From the NCBI GenBank assembly GCA_963818685.1, contig CAWFTJ010000008.1:796310-860309 (forward strand): 64,000 nucleotides of DNA, written 5' to 3'. Below, piece after piece: positions 28,215 to 36,187 of the stretch (position 1 is its first letter; every line of letters begins with the position of its first letter). The translations under genes were made by a program, and so were the position numbers. The DNA is from CAJCJE01 sp963818685 (GTDB lineage Bacteria > Actinomycetota > Actinomycetes > Mycobacteriales > Pseudonocardiaceae). The notes beneath the pieces are model-generated. The model did not search any database, was not told the DNA's origin, and saw only the letters and a list, made by a program, of their open reading frames with translations.

Positions 28215-29672
28215 TTAGGGCTCCCAGTCGGCGCGCTCCTCTGGCGTGCCAGAGGACACCACCGCGTCGCTGGCCAGGATGCGGCCGCGCACCTGCTTGG
28301 CCTTCTCGGTCAGGCGGGCGGCCTCGTTCACCGCGTCGCCGATCACCGTGTACTCCAACCGTTCGCGCGCGCCGAGCCTGCCGGCGAACACGCGGCCGGA
28401 CGCGACGCCGATGCCGAGATCGAGTTCGCCGGTGCGCCGAACCGCGTCGCGGATCTCCCTCGCGGCCGCGAGCGCGGCGGTCTCCGCGTCGGGCAACGGG
28501 TTCGGCGCGCCGAACACGCACAGCGCCGCGTCGCCCTGGAACTTGTTGACCAGGCCGCCGTGTGCGCCGACCGCGTCCACGACCGACGCGAAGAACCGGT
28601 TGAGCTTGGCGACGAACTCCTCCGGTGGCAGCCCGTAGGCCAGCGCGGTCGAGTCGACGACGTCGACGAACAGCGCGGTCGCCTGCCGGACGTCGCCGGC
28701 CAGTTGGGCGCCGTGTGCCAGGGCCTCGGCGGCGACATCGGTGCCGACGTGACGGCCGAACAGGTCACGCAGGCGCTCCTGCTCGCGCAGGCCGGTGATC
28801 ATGTCGTTGACCGACCGTTGCAGCAGGCCGATCTCGCTGGTGTCGTCGACCGAAACGTGCACGTCGGTGCGGCCGCGCGCGACCAGGTCGAGCGCGGTGC
28901 GCATGCCACGCAGCGGGGTCGTGACCGAGCGGGCGAACACGACCGTGGCGAACGCGCCGACGACAAGGCCGATGCCGGCGAGGAAGATCAGGCTGCCGGT
29001 GGGTTCGGTCGTGCCCGTCCTAGGTAGGGCGAGCACCAACAGGACCGCGAGCAGCGGGAGGCCACTGGCGACCAGCCAGGTGAGCACGAGACGGGTGCGC
29101 ACGGTGGCCGAGCCCGCGCTGCCGGGCGGCACGATGTGTAGCACTGCGGTGTGCACTGGGCGGACAAGGCGTTCGCCGAGCAGGAAGCCGATCGCCGTGG
29201 TGGCGATGCCGCCGAGCGCGACGGCGAGGCCGAGGTCGAGCGCCTGCCAGGCGGGCACGAGCAGGGCGGCGAGGCCGGCGAGCAGGACAGCGCCGATCAG
29301 CCAGAGTGCGCCGGTGACTCGGGCCAGGTCGGCCGGGAGGCGCAGGGCGTGGTGCGCCTCGGCCAGGGTCGGGGACCGGCGGGCGACCAGCCAGTGCACG
29401 GCGCGGCGTTGCAGCCAGCACGCCCATGCGGTGCCGACGGCGGCGGAGAGGATCACGTAACCGAGCGCGGTCACGCCGAGGACGAGGCCGGGGTGACCGG
29501 CGGTGGCCGGCTCGCGGGAGAGCACCAGGACCAGGGTGACCACGACCGCCCCGCACATGCTGGCGCTCACGCCGATGACGGCGAGGCCCATGCTGGTGCG
29601 CAGCACGAGCGGCAGTGGCCTCCCCGGCGATCCGACGGTTGGTCCCTGGACGGTTGGTGCGGTTTGAGCCAC
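28215..29672 (-). CDS. Membrane class III adenylate cyclase with HAMP domain
   Basis: Converts ATP to cAMP. 485 residues: six hydrophobic helices in the first ~260 residues, a HAMP linker (RSVTTPLRGMRTALDLVARG), then the cyclase domain with metal-binding ALFVDVVDST and NKFQGDAALCVFGAP, and transition-state segment EYTVIGDAVNEAARL. The layout matches mycobacterial Rv1318c-type cyclases. The frame stops at DWEP, earlier than relatives. In another frame the sequence continues SLRLRGRRERTQTWTARV, which resembles the normal C-terminus, so a small frameshift near 28,215 is likely. The cyclase core is intact. Confidence 0.88.
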   Translation of the reverse strand: MAQTAPTVQGPTVGSPGRPLPLVLRTSMGLAVIGVSASMCGAVVVTLVLVLSREPATAGHPGLVLGVTALGYVILSAAVGTAWACWLQRRAVHWLVARRSPTLAEAHHALRLPADLARVTGALWLIGAVLLAGLAALLVPAWQALDLGLAVALGGIATTAIGFLLGERLVRPVHTAVLHIVPPGSAGSATVRTRLVLTWLVASGLPLLAVLLVLALPRTGTTEPTGSLIFLAGIGLVVGAFATVVFARSVTTPLRGMRTALDLVARGRTDVHVSVDDTSEIGLLQRSVNDMITGLREQERLRDLFGRHVGTDVAAEALAHGAQLAGDVRQATALFVDVVDSTALAYGLPPEEFVAKLNRFFASVVDAVGAHGGLVNKFQGDAALCVFGAPNPLPDAETAALAAAREIRDAVRRTGELDLGIGVASGRVFAGRLGARERLEYTVIGDAVNEAARLTEKAKQVRGRILASDAVVSSGTPEERADWEP

Positions 29673-29709
29673 TCGCGGATCGTATGGCTTGTGGCGGGAT
29701 CACGGCAGG

Positions 29710-30735
29710 TCAGGCGAGGCGGGTGGCCAGCCAGGCGAGCGAGAGCGGGTAGCGGTAGTCGATGTCGGCGTGGCCTGCGTCGAAGTGTTCGAAGCGGATC
29801 ACGTCGTCGACGACGCCGATCTCGGCGAGGGCTTGGCGGAACGCGCTGGCGCCGAGGTCGAGCGATGCCTCGTCGCGGGTGCCCGCGTCGATCCAGATCG
29901 CCCGCTGGGAGCGCAGCGCGTCGGCGTACTTCGGTGCCATGCGGACCGGGTCCCAGTCGAGCCAGCGCTGCCACGCGTCCGGCTTGAGCACGCCGGACAC
30001 GGCGTCGAAGGGGAGTTCGACCTGGCCGTCGGGAGTCGGCGAGAACGCCGCGGCGCAGCCGAGGGTGATCAGCAGGTCGGCGTCCTCCTTCTTGGTGAAC
30101 GCGATCCTGGATTGGAAATCGGCCCACCAGCGTTGGATGTCGCCGTCGTAGCCGCGCAGGTGCCGGACCACGTCGCGGAACGTGGGCAGGTAGCAGTACT
30201 CGTAGAGGGCGTCGCCCGCGTGCGTTGCGAACGCGCCGAACAGGTCGGGGCGCAGCATCGGCGTGATCATCGCACCGAAGCCGCCGCTGGACTTGCCGGT
30301 GATCGCGCGGTGCGCCGCGTCGGGGATGGTGCGGTAGCGCGCGTCGACATGGCCGACGACCTCGTCGCAGAGGTAGGAGTGGTAGCGGCCGATGGCGGGC
30401 GAGTCGACGAACTGGCTGCCACCGTAGCGGGTCCAGGCGTCGACGTAGACGACGATCGCGCCCGGCGCCGTGCCACTGGCGAAGACCTGGTCGGCGGTTT
30501 CGGTGAAGGGCTGGCGGTACGGCTTGCGGTTGCGCCACATCGCCAGGTGGCCGGTGTAGCCCTGGATCACGTAGATGCTGGGGTAACGGCGATCGGGCTC
30601 GTCGTCGTAACCGGGCGGGACGTAGACCCACAACGGCCTGCTGGCCGGGTCGCCGAGCGGGTTGTCGGCGAGCAACTGGGAGTCGATGGTCAGTTCGTCG
30701 AGGCGTCCGGCCAGTTCGGCCGACCAGGGCAGCAT
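29710..30735 (-). CDS. Alpha/beta esterase (enterochelin-esterase/esterase D type)
   Basis: About 341 residues. The N-terminal part WVYVPPGYDDEPDRRYPSIY, then VIQGYTGHLAMW, is typical of the putative esterase family. The nucleophile elbow is ITGKSSGGFGAM, and the C-terminal GHADIDYRYPLSLAWL supplies the His region. There is no signal peptide, so it acts in the cytosol. No clear ribosome site is present; ATG at 30735 is chosen, with GTG 30741 and TTG 30750 as alternatives. It diverges from the SGNH hydrolase gene. Confidence 0.8.
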   Translation of the reverse strand: MLPWSAELAGRLDELTIDSQLLADNPLGDPASRPLWVYVPPGYDDEPDRRYPSIYVIQGYTGHLAMWRNRKPYRQPFTETADQVFASGTAPGAIVVYVDAWTRYGGSQFVDSPAIGRYHSYLCDEVVGHVDARYRTIPDAAHRAITGKSSGGFGAMITPMLRPDLFGAFATHAGDALYEYCYLPTFRDVVRHLRGYDGDIQRWWADFQSRIAFTKKEDADLLITLGCAAAFSPTPDGQVELPFDAVSGVLKPDAWQRWLDWDPVRMAPKYADALRSQRAIWIDAGTRDEASLDLGASAFRQALAEIGVVDDVIRFEHFDAGHADIDYRYPLSLAWLATRLA

Positions 30736-30813
30736 TGTCACACGAGCCAAGTTAGCGCAGCATACTCGATGTGCGCACTCGCGTATTCATTGTTTGTCCT
30801 GACCGGACAGGAA

Positions 30814-30842
30814 ATTGACCTGGCCCTGCTCACACTGTTATT
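30814..30842 (+). promoter_or_regulatory. Predicted promoter of the SGNH hydrolase gene
   Basis: TTGACC at 30,814 and TTATTT at 30,837 are separated by 17 bp, the ideal spacing. The perfect TGACAAC palindrome begins about 12 bp after the -10 box, covering the expected transcription start, a position suited to repression. Confidence 0.4.
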
Positions 30843-30853
30843 CTGCATACATA

Positions 30854-30867
30854 TGACAACGTTGTCA
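30854..30867. promoter_or_regulatory. Perfect 14-bp operator palindrome TGACAACGTTGTCA
   Basis: Identical to the palindrome upstream of the GH92 gene at 16,975. Located 78 bp before the GTG of the SGNH hydrolase gene and just after its predicted promoter. Shared sequence and promoter-proximal position point to control of both genes by one repressor. Confidence 0.65.
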
Positions 30868-30945
30868 CGGGTCTCTGGCCTGCGTTTGTTGATTCCGTTC
30901 GAGTTTCCCGCTCAACAATTCCCTGCGATAGGAAAGGCGACAACG

Positions 30946-32754
30946 GTGACACCTTTCATTCATTCGAGGAAGGGCAGACCGCGCACATTATGCGTGCTCG
31001 GCGTTGCGGCCGCTCTGGCGTTGGGAGTCGTCGCGCCCGCCGCGGCCACACCCGCCAGGCACGCGGCCGGACTGGCGAGTGCGTTCGACAATGTGGCGAT
31101 CAGCCCGTCGTCGACGCCGGGCGCGGCGAACATCGACGGGACCGGGCACAGTTTCACCCAGGAGGATCTGGACTCGGCCGGTTGGCAGCCGGGCATCTCG
31201 GTCACGGTCGACAACGCGCGGTTCACAGTGCCGAACGTGCCGGCGGGACAGCCGGACAACGTGCTCGCCAACGGTCAGCAGATCGGGGTGAACGGAAGCG
31301 GTTCGGCACTGTCGTTCTTGGTCACCAGCACGAACGGGCCGGCGGGTGGCACGGGAACGATCACCTATGCGGACGGGACCACGCAGAGCTACACCCTGTC
31401 CGCGCCGGACTGGGTGAGCGGGCCGACCGACACCATGACCCTGCTGCTCCCGCACTGGAACACGCCAAGTGGGCCCGGCGCGGTGGGCACGAAGTTCTAC
31501 TCGGTTTCGGTGCCGTTGAAGGCGGGGACCGCGCTGAGGTCGGTCACCCTGCCGATGGTCGGCACGACGTTGGGCTCGCCGCTGCTACACGTGTTCGCGC
31601 TGGCCGTGCGGCCTGCTTCGGGACCGTGGGTCGGGACGTGGTCGGCCGCGTTGGATGACGGGATCGTGCCGGGGCCGTGGACGAATCGGACACTGCGCAT
31701 GGTCGAGCACACCAGCGTCGGCGGCGGCCAGGTACGGATCCGGCTGGACAACGACTTCGTCAACGCGCCGCTGACCGTCGGCCACGTCACCATCGCCGTG
31801 CAGAAGTCGACCTCGGTGGCGACCAGTGCGCCCGCGACGTTGACCTTCGGCGGGAGGCGGCAGGTGACCCTGCCGGGTGGTGGGCAGGCGATCAGCGACC
31901 CGTTGCCGTTCGCCCTCCCCGCCGACACCAACCTGTTGGTGAGCGTGTGGTTCCCTGGCACCGTCCAACTCGCCGCCGAGCACAGCCTCGGCATGCAGGA
32001 CATGTACTCCAGCGCGGACAACGCGGGTGACCGGACCTCGGACGTGAACAACTTCCCGGTGTCGAACGACTTCGGGTTCTGGACCGTCCTGTCCGGGATC
32101 GACGTGGTGCCCGCGCATCCGGTCGGCACGGTGGTGGCGTTCGGCGACTCGATCACCGACGGGTACGGGTCGGACGTGAACGGAAACGACCGGTGGCCCA
32201 ACGACCTGGCCCGGCGACTGCTCGCGCGGCAGGGCACCGCGCCGCTGGGCGTCGTCGACGAGGGCATCAGCGCGAACATGGTGGTCAACGACCACTTCAC
32301 CGGCGTGTACGGCACCGGGAACGGGGGCATCAGCGGCGTGTCCCGGCTGGACCGCGACATGATCAGCCAGAGTGGGGCGCGCAGCGTGCTGGTGCTGGAG
32401 GGAATCAACGACGTGAAGGCGGGCACGTCGGCGGATCAGGTGATCGCCGGCCTCAAACAGTTCGCGGCGACCGCGCACGCGTACGGGTTGAAGATCGTGG
32501 TCGCGACGATCACGCCGTTCAAGGGCTGGTCGGAATACACGCCGCAGGCGGAGGCGTGGCGTGAATCTGTCAATAACTTCATTCGCGACAACGGTGGCAT
32601 TTTCGATGCGACAGTTGACTTCGACGCGGTGATTCGCGATCCTGGCGATCCAGTGGCCATGCAGGCGCAGTACGACTCTGGCGACCACCTGCATCCGAAC
32701 GCGGCCGGCTACCGGGCGATGGCGAACGCCGTCGATCTCGCGACTTTGTCTTGA
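30946..32754 (+). CDS. Secreted SGNH/GDSL hydrolase with N-terminal beta-sandwich module
   Basis: 602 residues. A GTG at 30946 follows GGAAAGG; the first ~40 residues form a signal peptide (CVLGVAAALALGVVAPAAAT). Residues ~45-225 form a beta-sandwich module like the last module of the GH92 protein (shared pattern NxDGxGxSxxxxxLxxAGxxPG, and LLHVFALAV against LHVFAFAIG). Next comes a region typical of this SGNH group (WSAALDDGIVPGPWTNRTLR), then the catalytic domain: VVAFGDSITDGYGSD (nucleophile Ser), LEGINDVKAG, and the Asp/His in DSGDHLHPNAAGY. Probably a carbohydrate or lipid esterase; substrate unknown. Confidence 0.88.
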   Translation: MTPFIHSRKGRPRTLCVLGVAAALALGVVAPAAATPARHAAGLASAFDNVAISPSSTPGAANIDGTGHSFTQEDLDSAGWQPGISVTVDNARFTVPNVPAGQPDNVLANGQQIGVNGSGSALSFLVTSTNGPAGGTGTITYADGTTQSYTLSAPDWVSGPTDTMTLLLPHWNTPSGPGAVGTKFYSVSVPLKAGTALRSVTLPMVGTTLGSPLLHVFALAVRPASGPWVGTWSAALDDGIVPGPWTNRTLRMVEHTSVGGGQVRIRLDNDFVNAPLTVGHVTIAVQKSTSVATSAPATLTFGGRRQVTLPGGGQAISDPLPFALPADTNLLVSVWFPGTVQLAAEHSLGMQDMYSSADNAGDRTSDVNNFPVSNDFGFWTVLSGIDVVPAHPVGTVVAFGDSITDGYGSDVNGNDRWPNDLARRLLARQGTAPLGVVDEGISANMVVNDHFTGVYGTGNGGISGVSRLDRDMISQSGARSVLVLEGINDVKAGTSADQVIAGLKQFAATAHAYGLKIVVATITPFKGWSEYTPQAEAWRESVNNFIRDNGGIFDATVDFDAVIRDPGDPVAMQAQYDSGDHLHPNAAGYRAMANAVDLATLS

Positions 32755-33155
32755 TTCCGCTGCGGTAAAGCACCACGATCCCGTGCCGTCGGTGCTGGCC
32801 TCGCACCAGGTCAGCACCGGCGGCGCGGTCCCGTCCGGGGTCTGGACCAATTCTCAAGGAATCATGGCCCGATGACTTGACGTTTGTTGTGTCCAACAAC
32901 ATACTCTGGGTGACGCGTCCGACGCACCGCTCTCCACGGCGATGAACTCTCGGAAGCGTTGCGACACACTGGGTTGCCGACCGGACCTGTAACCGGTCGC
33001 GATCCGGCTGCTCGGTTGTCAGCGGCGACAACCGCCGACTTCGGCTGCGCGGGCGCTGACAAACCGGGCGACTGCGCTGGGCGCGGCCCGCCGTGCCCAC
33101 CATTCGTACTGGAACCGCGCCATGCGCGGATGTCGAATTCGGAGGCAGGGTGGCA
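32755..33155. other. Gap upstream of GH16 gene with two inverted repeats
   Basis: No gene is visible. Two inverted repeats stand out. TTGTTG-tgtc-CAACAA is at 32,884-32,899. CGGTTGTC-agcggc-GACAACCG, with perfect 8-bp arms, is at 33,013-33,034, about 120 bp before the GH16 start. Both contain the GTTG/CAAC or GACAAC core also seen at the GH92 and SGNH operators, so they are candidate repressor sites, possibly for the nearby ROK proteins. Confidence 0.4.
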
Positions 33156-34643
33156 ATGTTCGGATCCCGACGAAGCAGCCCAGACAGTGCGGCCGAACCT
33201 GGCGAATTATCCGCCAGCAGGGCGATCGCCAACCGGGCGATCTCGAATCGCGTGATCTCCAACCGGGTGATCTCGAACCGAAAGGGCCGCAGCGGACGCA
33301 GACTCGTGGCGGCGGCGTTCACGGTCGTCGCACCGCTCGGCCTTGTTGCCGCGCTGAGCACGGCGGCCGCGCCGCACGCGGTCGCGGCACCGTCCTCTCC
33401 CGCCACGGCCGGCGTGAACCGTTCGACCACGGCTCCGGCCAGCGTGCCCGGTCCGCCATCTGGCTGGTCCACTGTGTTCAGCGACGACTTCAACGGCTCG
33501 TCCGGCAGCGCGCCGGACGGGAACTGGAGTTACGACACCGGAACCGGCTTCGGCACCGGCGAGATCGAGACGATGACCACGTCCACCGCGAACACACACC
33601 TGGACGGCAACGGCAACCTCGACATCACCGCGCTGAACAACGGGGGAAACTGGACGTCCGGCCGGATCCACACCGGCGACATCGTCAGCGCGCCCGCCGG
33701 TGGTGAACTGGAGGTCACCTCCTCGATCGAGCAGCCCAACCCGGGCAACGGTCTCGGTTACTGGCCGGCGTTCTGGATGCTGGGGCCGGGTCAGTGGCCG
33801 GAGAACGGCGAGATCGACATCATGGAGGACGTCAACGCGCTCTCCGAGGTGTCCGGAACCATCCACTGTGGAACCGATCCGGGTGGCCCGTGCAACGAGG
33901 GCAACGGCATCGGCAGCGGGTTGCGCGGCTGCGGCGGCTGCCAGACCGGCTACCACACGTACAGCATGATCCTCGACCGCACCAACACGTCCAACGAGTC
34001 GATCACGTTCTACCTGGACGGCAGTTCCTACTTCAGCGTGAGCGAGTCGCAGGTGGGCACGTCGACCTGGCAGCAGGCGTTCGACCACAGCATGGACATC
34101 ATCTACGACCTGGCCATGGGCGGCGCGTACCCGAACGGCGTCTGTGGTTGTACATCGCCCAACGGAAGCACCTCCTCCGGCGGCACCATGAGCATCGCCT
34201 ACGTCGCGGCGTACTCGACCAGCGGTGGTGGCGGCAACCCGCCGCCCGGCGGCAACACCGGCCCTGTCGTGTCGCACGAGGGCAGCAACCTGTGTCTCGA
34301 CGACCGTTCGGCCAGCACAGCCAACTTCAATCCGGTCCAGATCTACACCTGCAACGGCACGAACGCGCAGCAGGTGACGGTGGTGGAGGCCGGCAGTCTG
34401 CTGCAGATCCTCGGCAAGTGCGTTGACATCAACGGCGGCGGCACAGCCGACGGCACACTCGTCGATCTGTACGACTGCAACCGAACCGGTGCTCAGGTCT
34501 GGATACCCCAGTCCAACGGCGAACTCTACAACCCGCAATCGAACAAGTGTCTTGACGACCCGAATTCCTCGACAACATCAGGAACCCAACTACAGATCTG
34601 GGACTGCGCGGGTAGTGCGAACCAGGAATGGACGCTCCCGTAA
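33156..34643 (+). CDS. Secreted GH16 beta-1,3-glucanase with CBM13 (ricin-B) domain
   Basis: 495 residues. The ATG at 33156 follows GGAGG. The signal peptide is unusually long: ~50 residues containing a fourfold pentapeptide repeat (AIANR, AISNR, VISNR, VISNR) before GRSGRRLVAAAFTVVAPLGL. The GH16 domain carries the catalytic pair in ENGEIDIMEDVNAL (residues ~215-225) and WPAFWMLGPGQWP. The C-terminal ~125 residues are a ricin-type CBM13 (SHEGSNLCLDDRSAST, GKCVDINGGGTADGTLVDLY) nearly identical to that of the GH30 enzyme. The motif and lectin domain suggest an endo-beta-1,3-glucanase acting on fungal or laminarin-type glucan. Confidence 0.9.
   Translation: MFGSRRSSPDSAAEPGELSASRAIANRAISNRVISNRVISNRKGRSGRRLVAAAFTVVAPLGLVAALSTAAAPHAVAAPSSPATAGVNRSTTAPASVPGPPSGWSTVFSDDFNGSSGSAPDGNWSYDTGTGFGTGEIETMTTSTANTHLDGNGNLDITALNNGGNWTSGRIHTGDIVSAPAGGELEVTSSIEQPNPGNGLGYWPAFWMLGPGQWPENGEIDIMEDVNALSEVSGTIHCGTDPGGPCNEGNGIGSGLRGCGGCQTGYHTYSMILDRTNTSNESITFYLDGSSYFSVSESQVGTSTWQQAFDHSMDIIYDLAMGGAYPNGVCGCTSPNGSTSSGGTMSIAYVAAYSTSGGGGNPPPGGNTGPVVSHEGSNLCLDDRSASTANFNPVQIYTCNGTNAQQVTVVEAGSLLQILGKCVDINGGGTADGTLVDLYDCNRTGAQVWIPQSNGELYNPQSNKCLDDPNSSTTSGTQLQIWDCAGSANQEWTLP
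33222..33281 (+). repeat. Four 15-bp tandem repeats in the GH16 signal region
   Basis: Four 15-base units encode AIANR, AISNR, VISNR and VISNR in frame, ahead of the hydrophobic signal core. Units differ mainly by third-base and A/V changes, so the array grew by duplication and then drifted. Copy number could vary between strains. Confidence 0.75.
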
Positions 34644-34726
34644 AGCACCGTTCCCGTTGCCTGGCCACGAACGACCCGCAATCACTCGTGGCAACAGGGA
34701 AAACGCTTACTCGACTGAATCCCGGA

Positions 34727-35989
34727 TCAACTGGTCAGCTCCTGCGCGGTGCGCACACTCGCACCGCGCGGGGGCCGACCGCCCTCGGCGATGAACTCGG
34801 CCACCGGCAGCGTTGCCGCACCCCGCGCAACGGCATGTGAACCCAGCTGACACAGGTCGATACGAGTTTGCCCGAACGGGTAGCGCAGCGCGTTGCGGCC
34901 GGCGACCTCCTTGATCGTGCCCAGCATCCGCTGGCCGAGCAGGAGGCCGGCCCAGCCGCCGAGCAGGACCCGTTCCGGGTTCAGCAGGTTGATGAGATTG
35001 GCGATGCCGATGCCGAGGTAGGTGGCCGTCTCGTCCAGCACCGTACTGGCCGCTTCGGCAGCCTCGCCATCGGTGAGCGAACTGGCGGCGTCCAGGATCT
35101 GGCCGAGCGCGAGCTCGTGGTCCTCGGCGAGCGGCCGCTCGCCGAATAGCTTCTCGGCATACCGGTCGATGACCGCGTCCGCTCCGACGTACGCCTCGAC
35201 GCAGCCGAGCGCCCCGCACCGGCACCGCCGGCCGGATACCGCGACCGTGGTGTGCCCCCACTCCCCCGCGCTGCTGGAAAAGCCGCGGTACGCGGCGCCG
35301 CCGACCATGATGGCCGCGCCGACGCCGGACCCGATCAGCACGACCGCGCAGGAGCCCGCGCCTCGGCCCGCCCCCAACCACATCTCGGCCTGGCCCATCG
35401 TGGTCGCGCCGTTGTCGATGTACACCGGTAGGTTCGTGATCTCGGCGAGCATGTCCTGCAACGGCACCGCGACCCAGCCAAGGGTCTGCGCGTCGAGGCG
35501 CGCCGGCGGTTCGCGGCTTACCAGGCCGGGCACGCCCACCCCGACGCCGAGGATGCGGTCGGGCTCGATGCCGCCGCTGGAGATCACCATGTGCAGGCCG
35601 GCCCTGATCCGGTCGACCACGTGCTCGGGGTCGCACTCGCCGGGCCCGACCGGGAACTCGGCGCGGGCGCGTTCGTTCAGGCCGAGGTCGAACAGCTCGA
35701 CCCGAACCCTGGTCTCGCCGACGTCGACGCCGATCACCGCGTACGCCCCGTTGTTGACGCGCAGCAGCGTGCGCGGGCGGCCGCCGTCCGAATCGACCGA
35801 GCCCGCCTCGACAACCAACTCCTCCGCGACCAGGTCGGCGATGAGCTTGCTGACGCCGGCCGCGCTCAGCCCGACCGTGGTGATCAGCTCCTGCCGGGAC
35901 AGCGGGCCGTCGAAGTACAGCCGAGCGAGCAGTGCGGACCGGTTCGCCCTGCGCAGGTCGCGGACTGTCCTGCCGGCCTGCTTGGTCAT
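34727..35989 (-). CDS. ROK-family transcriptional repressor
   Basis: 420 residues. An N-terminal winged helix (RSALLARLYFDGPLSRQELI, TTVGLSAAGVSKLIADLVAE) precedes a ROK sugar-kinase-like domain with VIGVDVGETRVRVELFDLGL and the zinc motif GRRCRCGALGCVEAYVG. Such proteins usually bind a sugar and repress nearby catabolic genes. The ribosome site GGAGGAG precedes the ATG. It diverges from the GH30 gene with a 198-bp shared promoter region and lies just after GH16, so control of these glucanase genes is likely. Confidence 0.9.
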   Translation of the reverse strand: MTKQAGRTVRDLRRANRSALLARLYFDGPLSRQELITTVGLSAAGVSKLIADLVAEELVVEAGSVDSDGGRPRTLLRVNNGAYAVIGVDVGETRVRVELFDLGLNERARAEFPVGPGECDPEHVVDRIRAGLHMVISSGGIEPDRILGVGVGVPGLVSREPPARLDAQTLGWVAVPLQDMLAEITNLPVYIDNGATTMGQAEMWLGAGRGAGSCAVVLIGSGVGAAIMVGGAAYRGFSSSAGEWGHTTVAVSGRRCRCGALGCVEAYVGADAVIDRYAEKLFGERPLAEDHELALGQILDAASSLTDGEAAEAASTVLDETATYLGIGIANLINLLNPERVLLGGWAGLLLGQRMLGTIKEVAGRNALRYPFGQTRIDLCQLGSHAVARGAATLPVAEFIAEGGRPPRGASVRTAQELTS

Positions 35990-36056
35990 GGCGCTCCTCC
36001 CTCAACCGCGGGTGATTCCGTCCATGATGTCGAGCGTGCCAGAAAGCCGACAACTC

Positions 36057-36085
36057 TTGACGCTCCCATAATTTACGTGTTAAAC
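36057..36085 (+). promoter_or_regulatory. Predicted promoter of the GH30 gene in the ROK/GH30 divergent region
   Basis: TTGACG at 36,057 and TTAAAC at 36,080 are spaced by 17 bp. GACAACTC occurs just before it (36,049) and again downstream (36,111), giving two candidate repressor half-sites around the start of transcription. The GH30 start codon is about 100 bp further right. Confidence 0.4.
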
Positions 36086-36187
36086 CACAACGGAAAGAAA
36101 GAGTGGTCCAGACAACTCAGTTCCCATTGCGTTAACAGTCAAAAAACGCGGTCCGCGCTCGAAGGTGATTTCCGACCGGGAAAGGCA

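Noticed and set aside
29689..30945. N-terminal extension of the SGNH hydrolase frame back to 29,689
   Set aside because: The extension is antisense to the esterase gene; the signal peptide and ribosome site place the start at 30,946.
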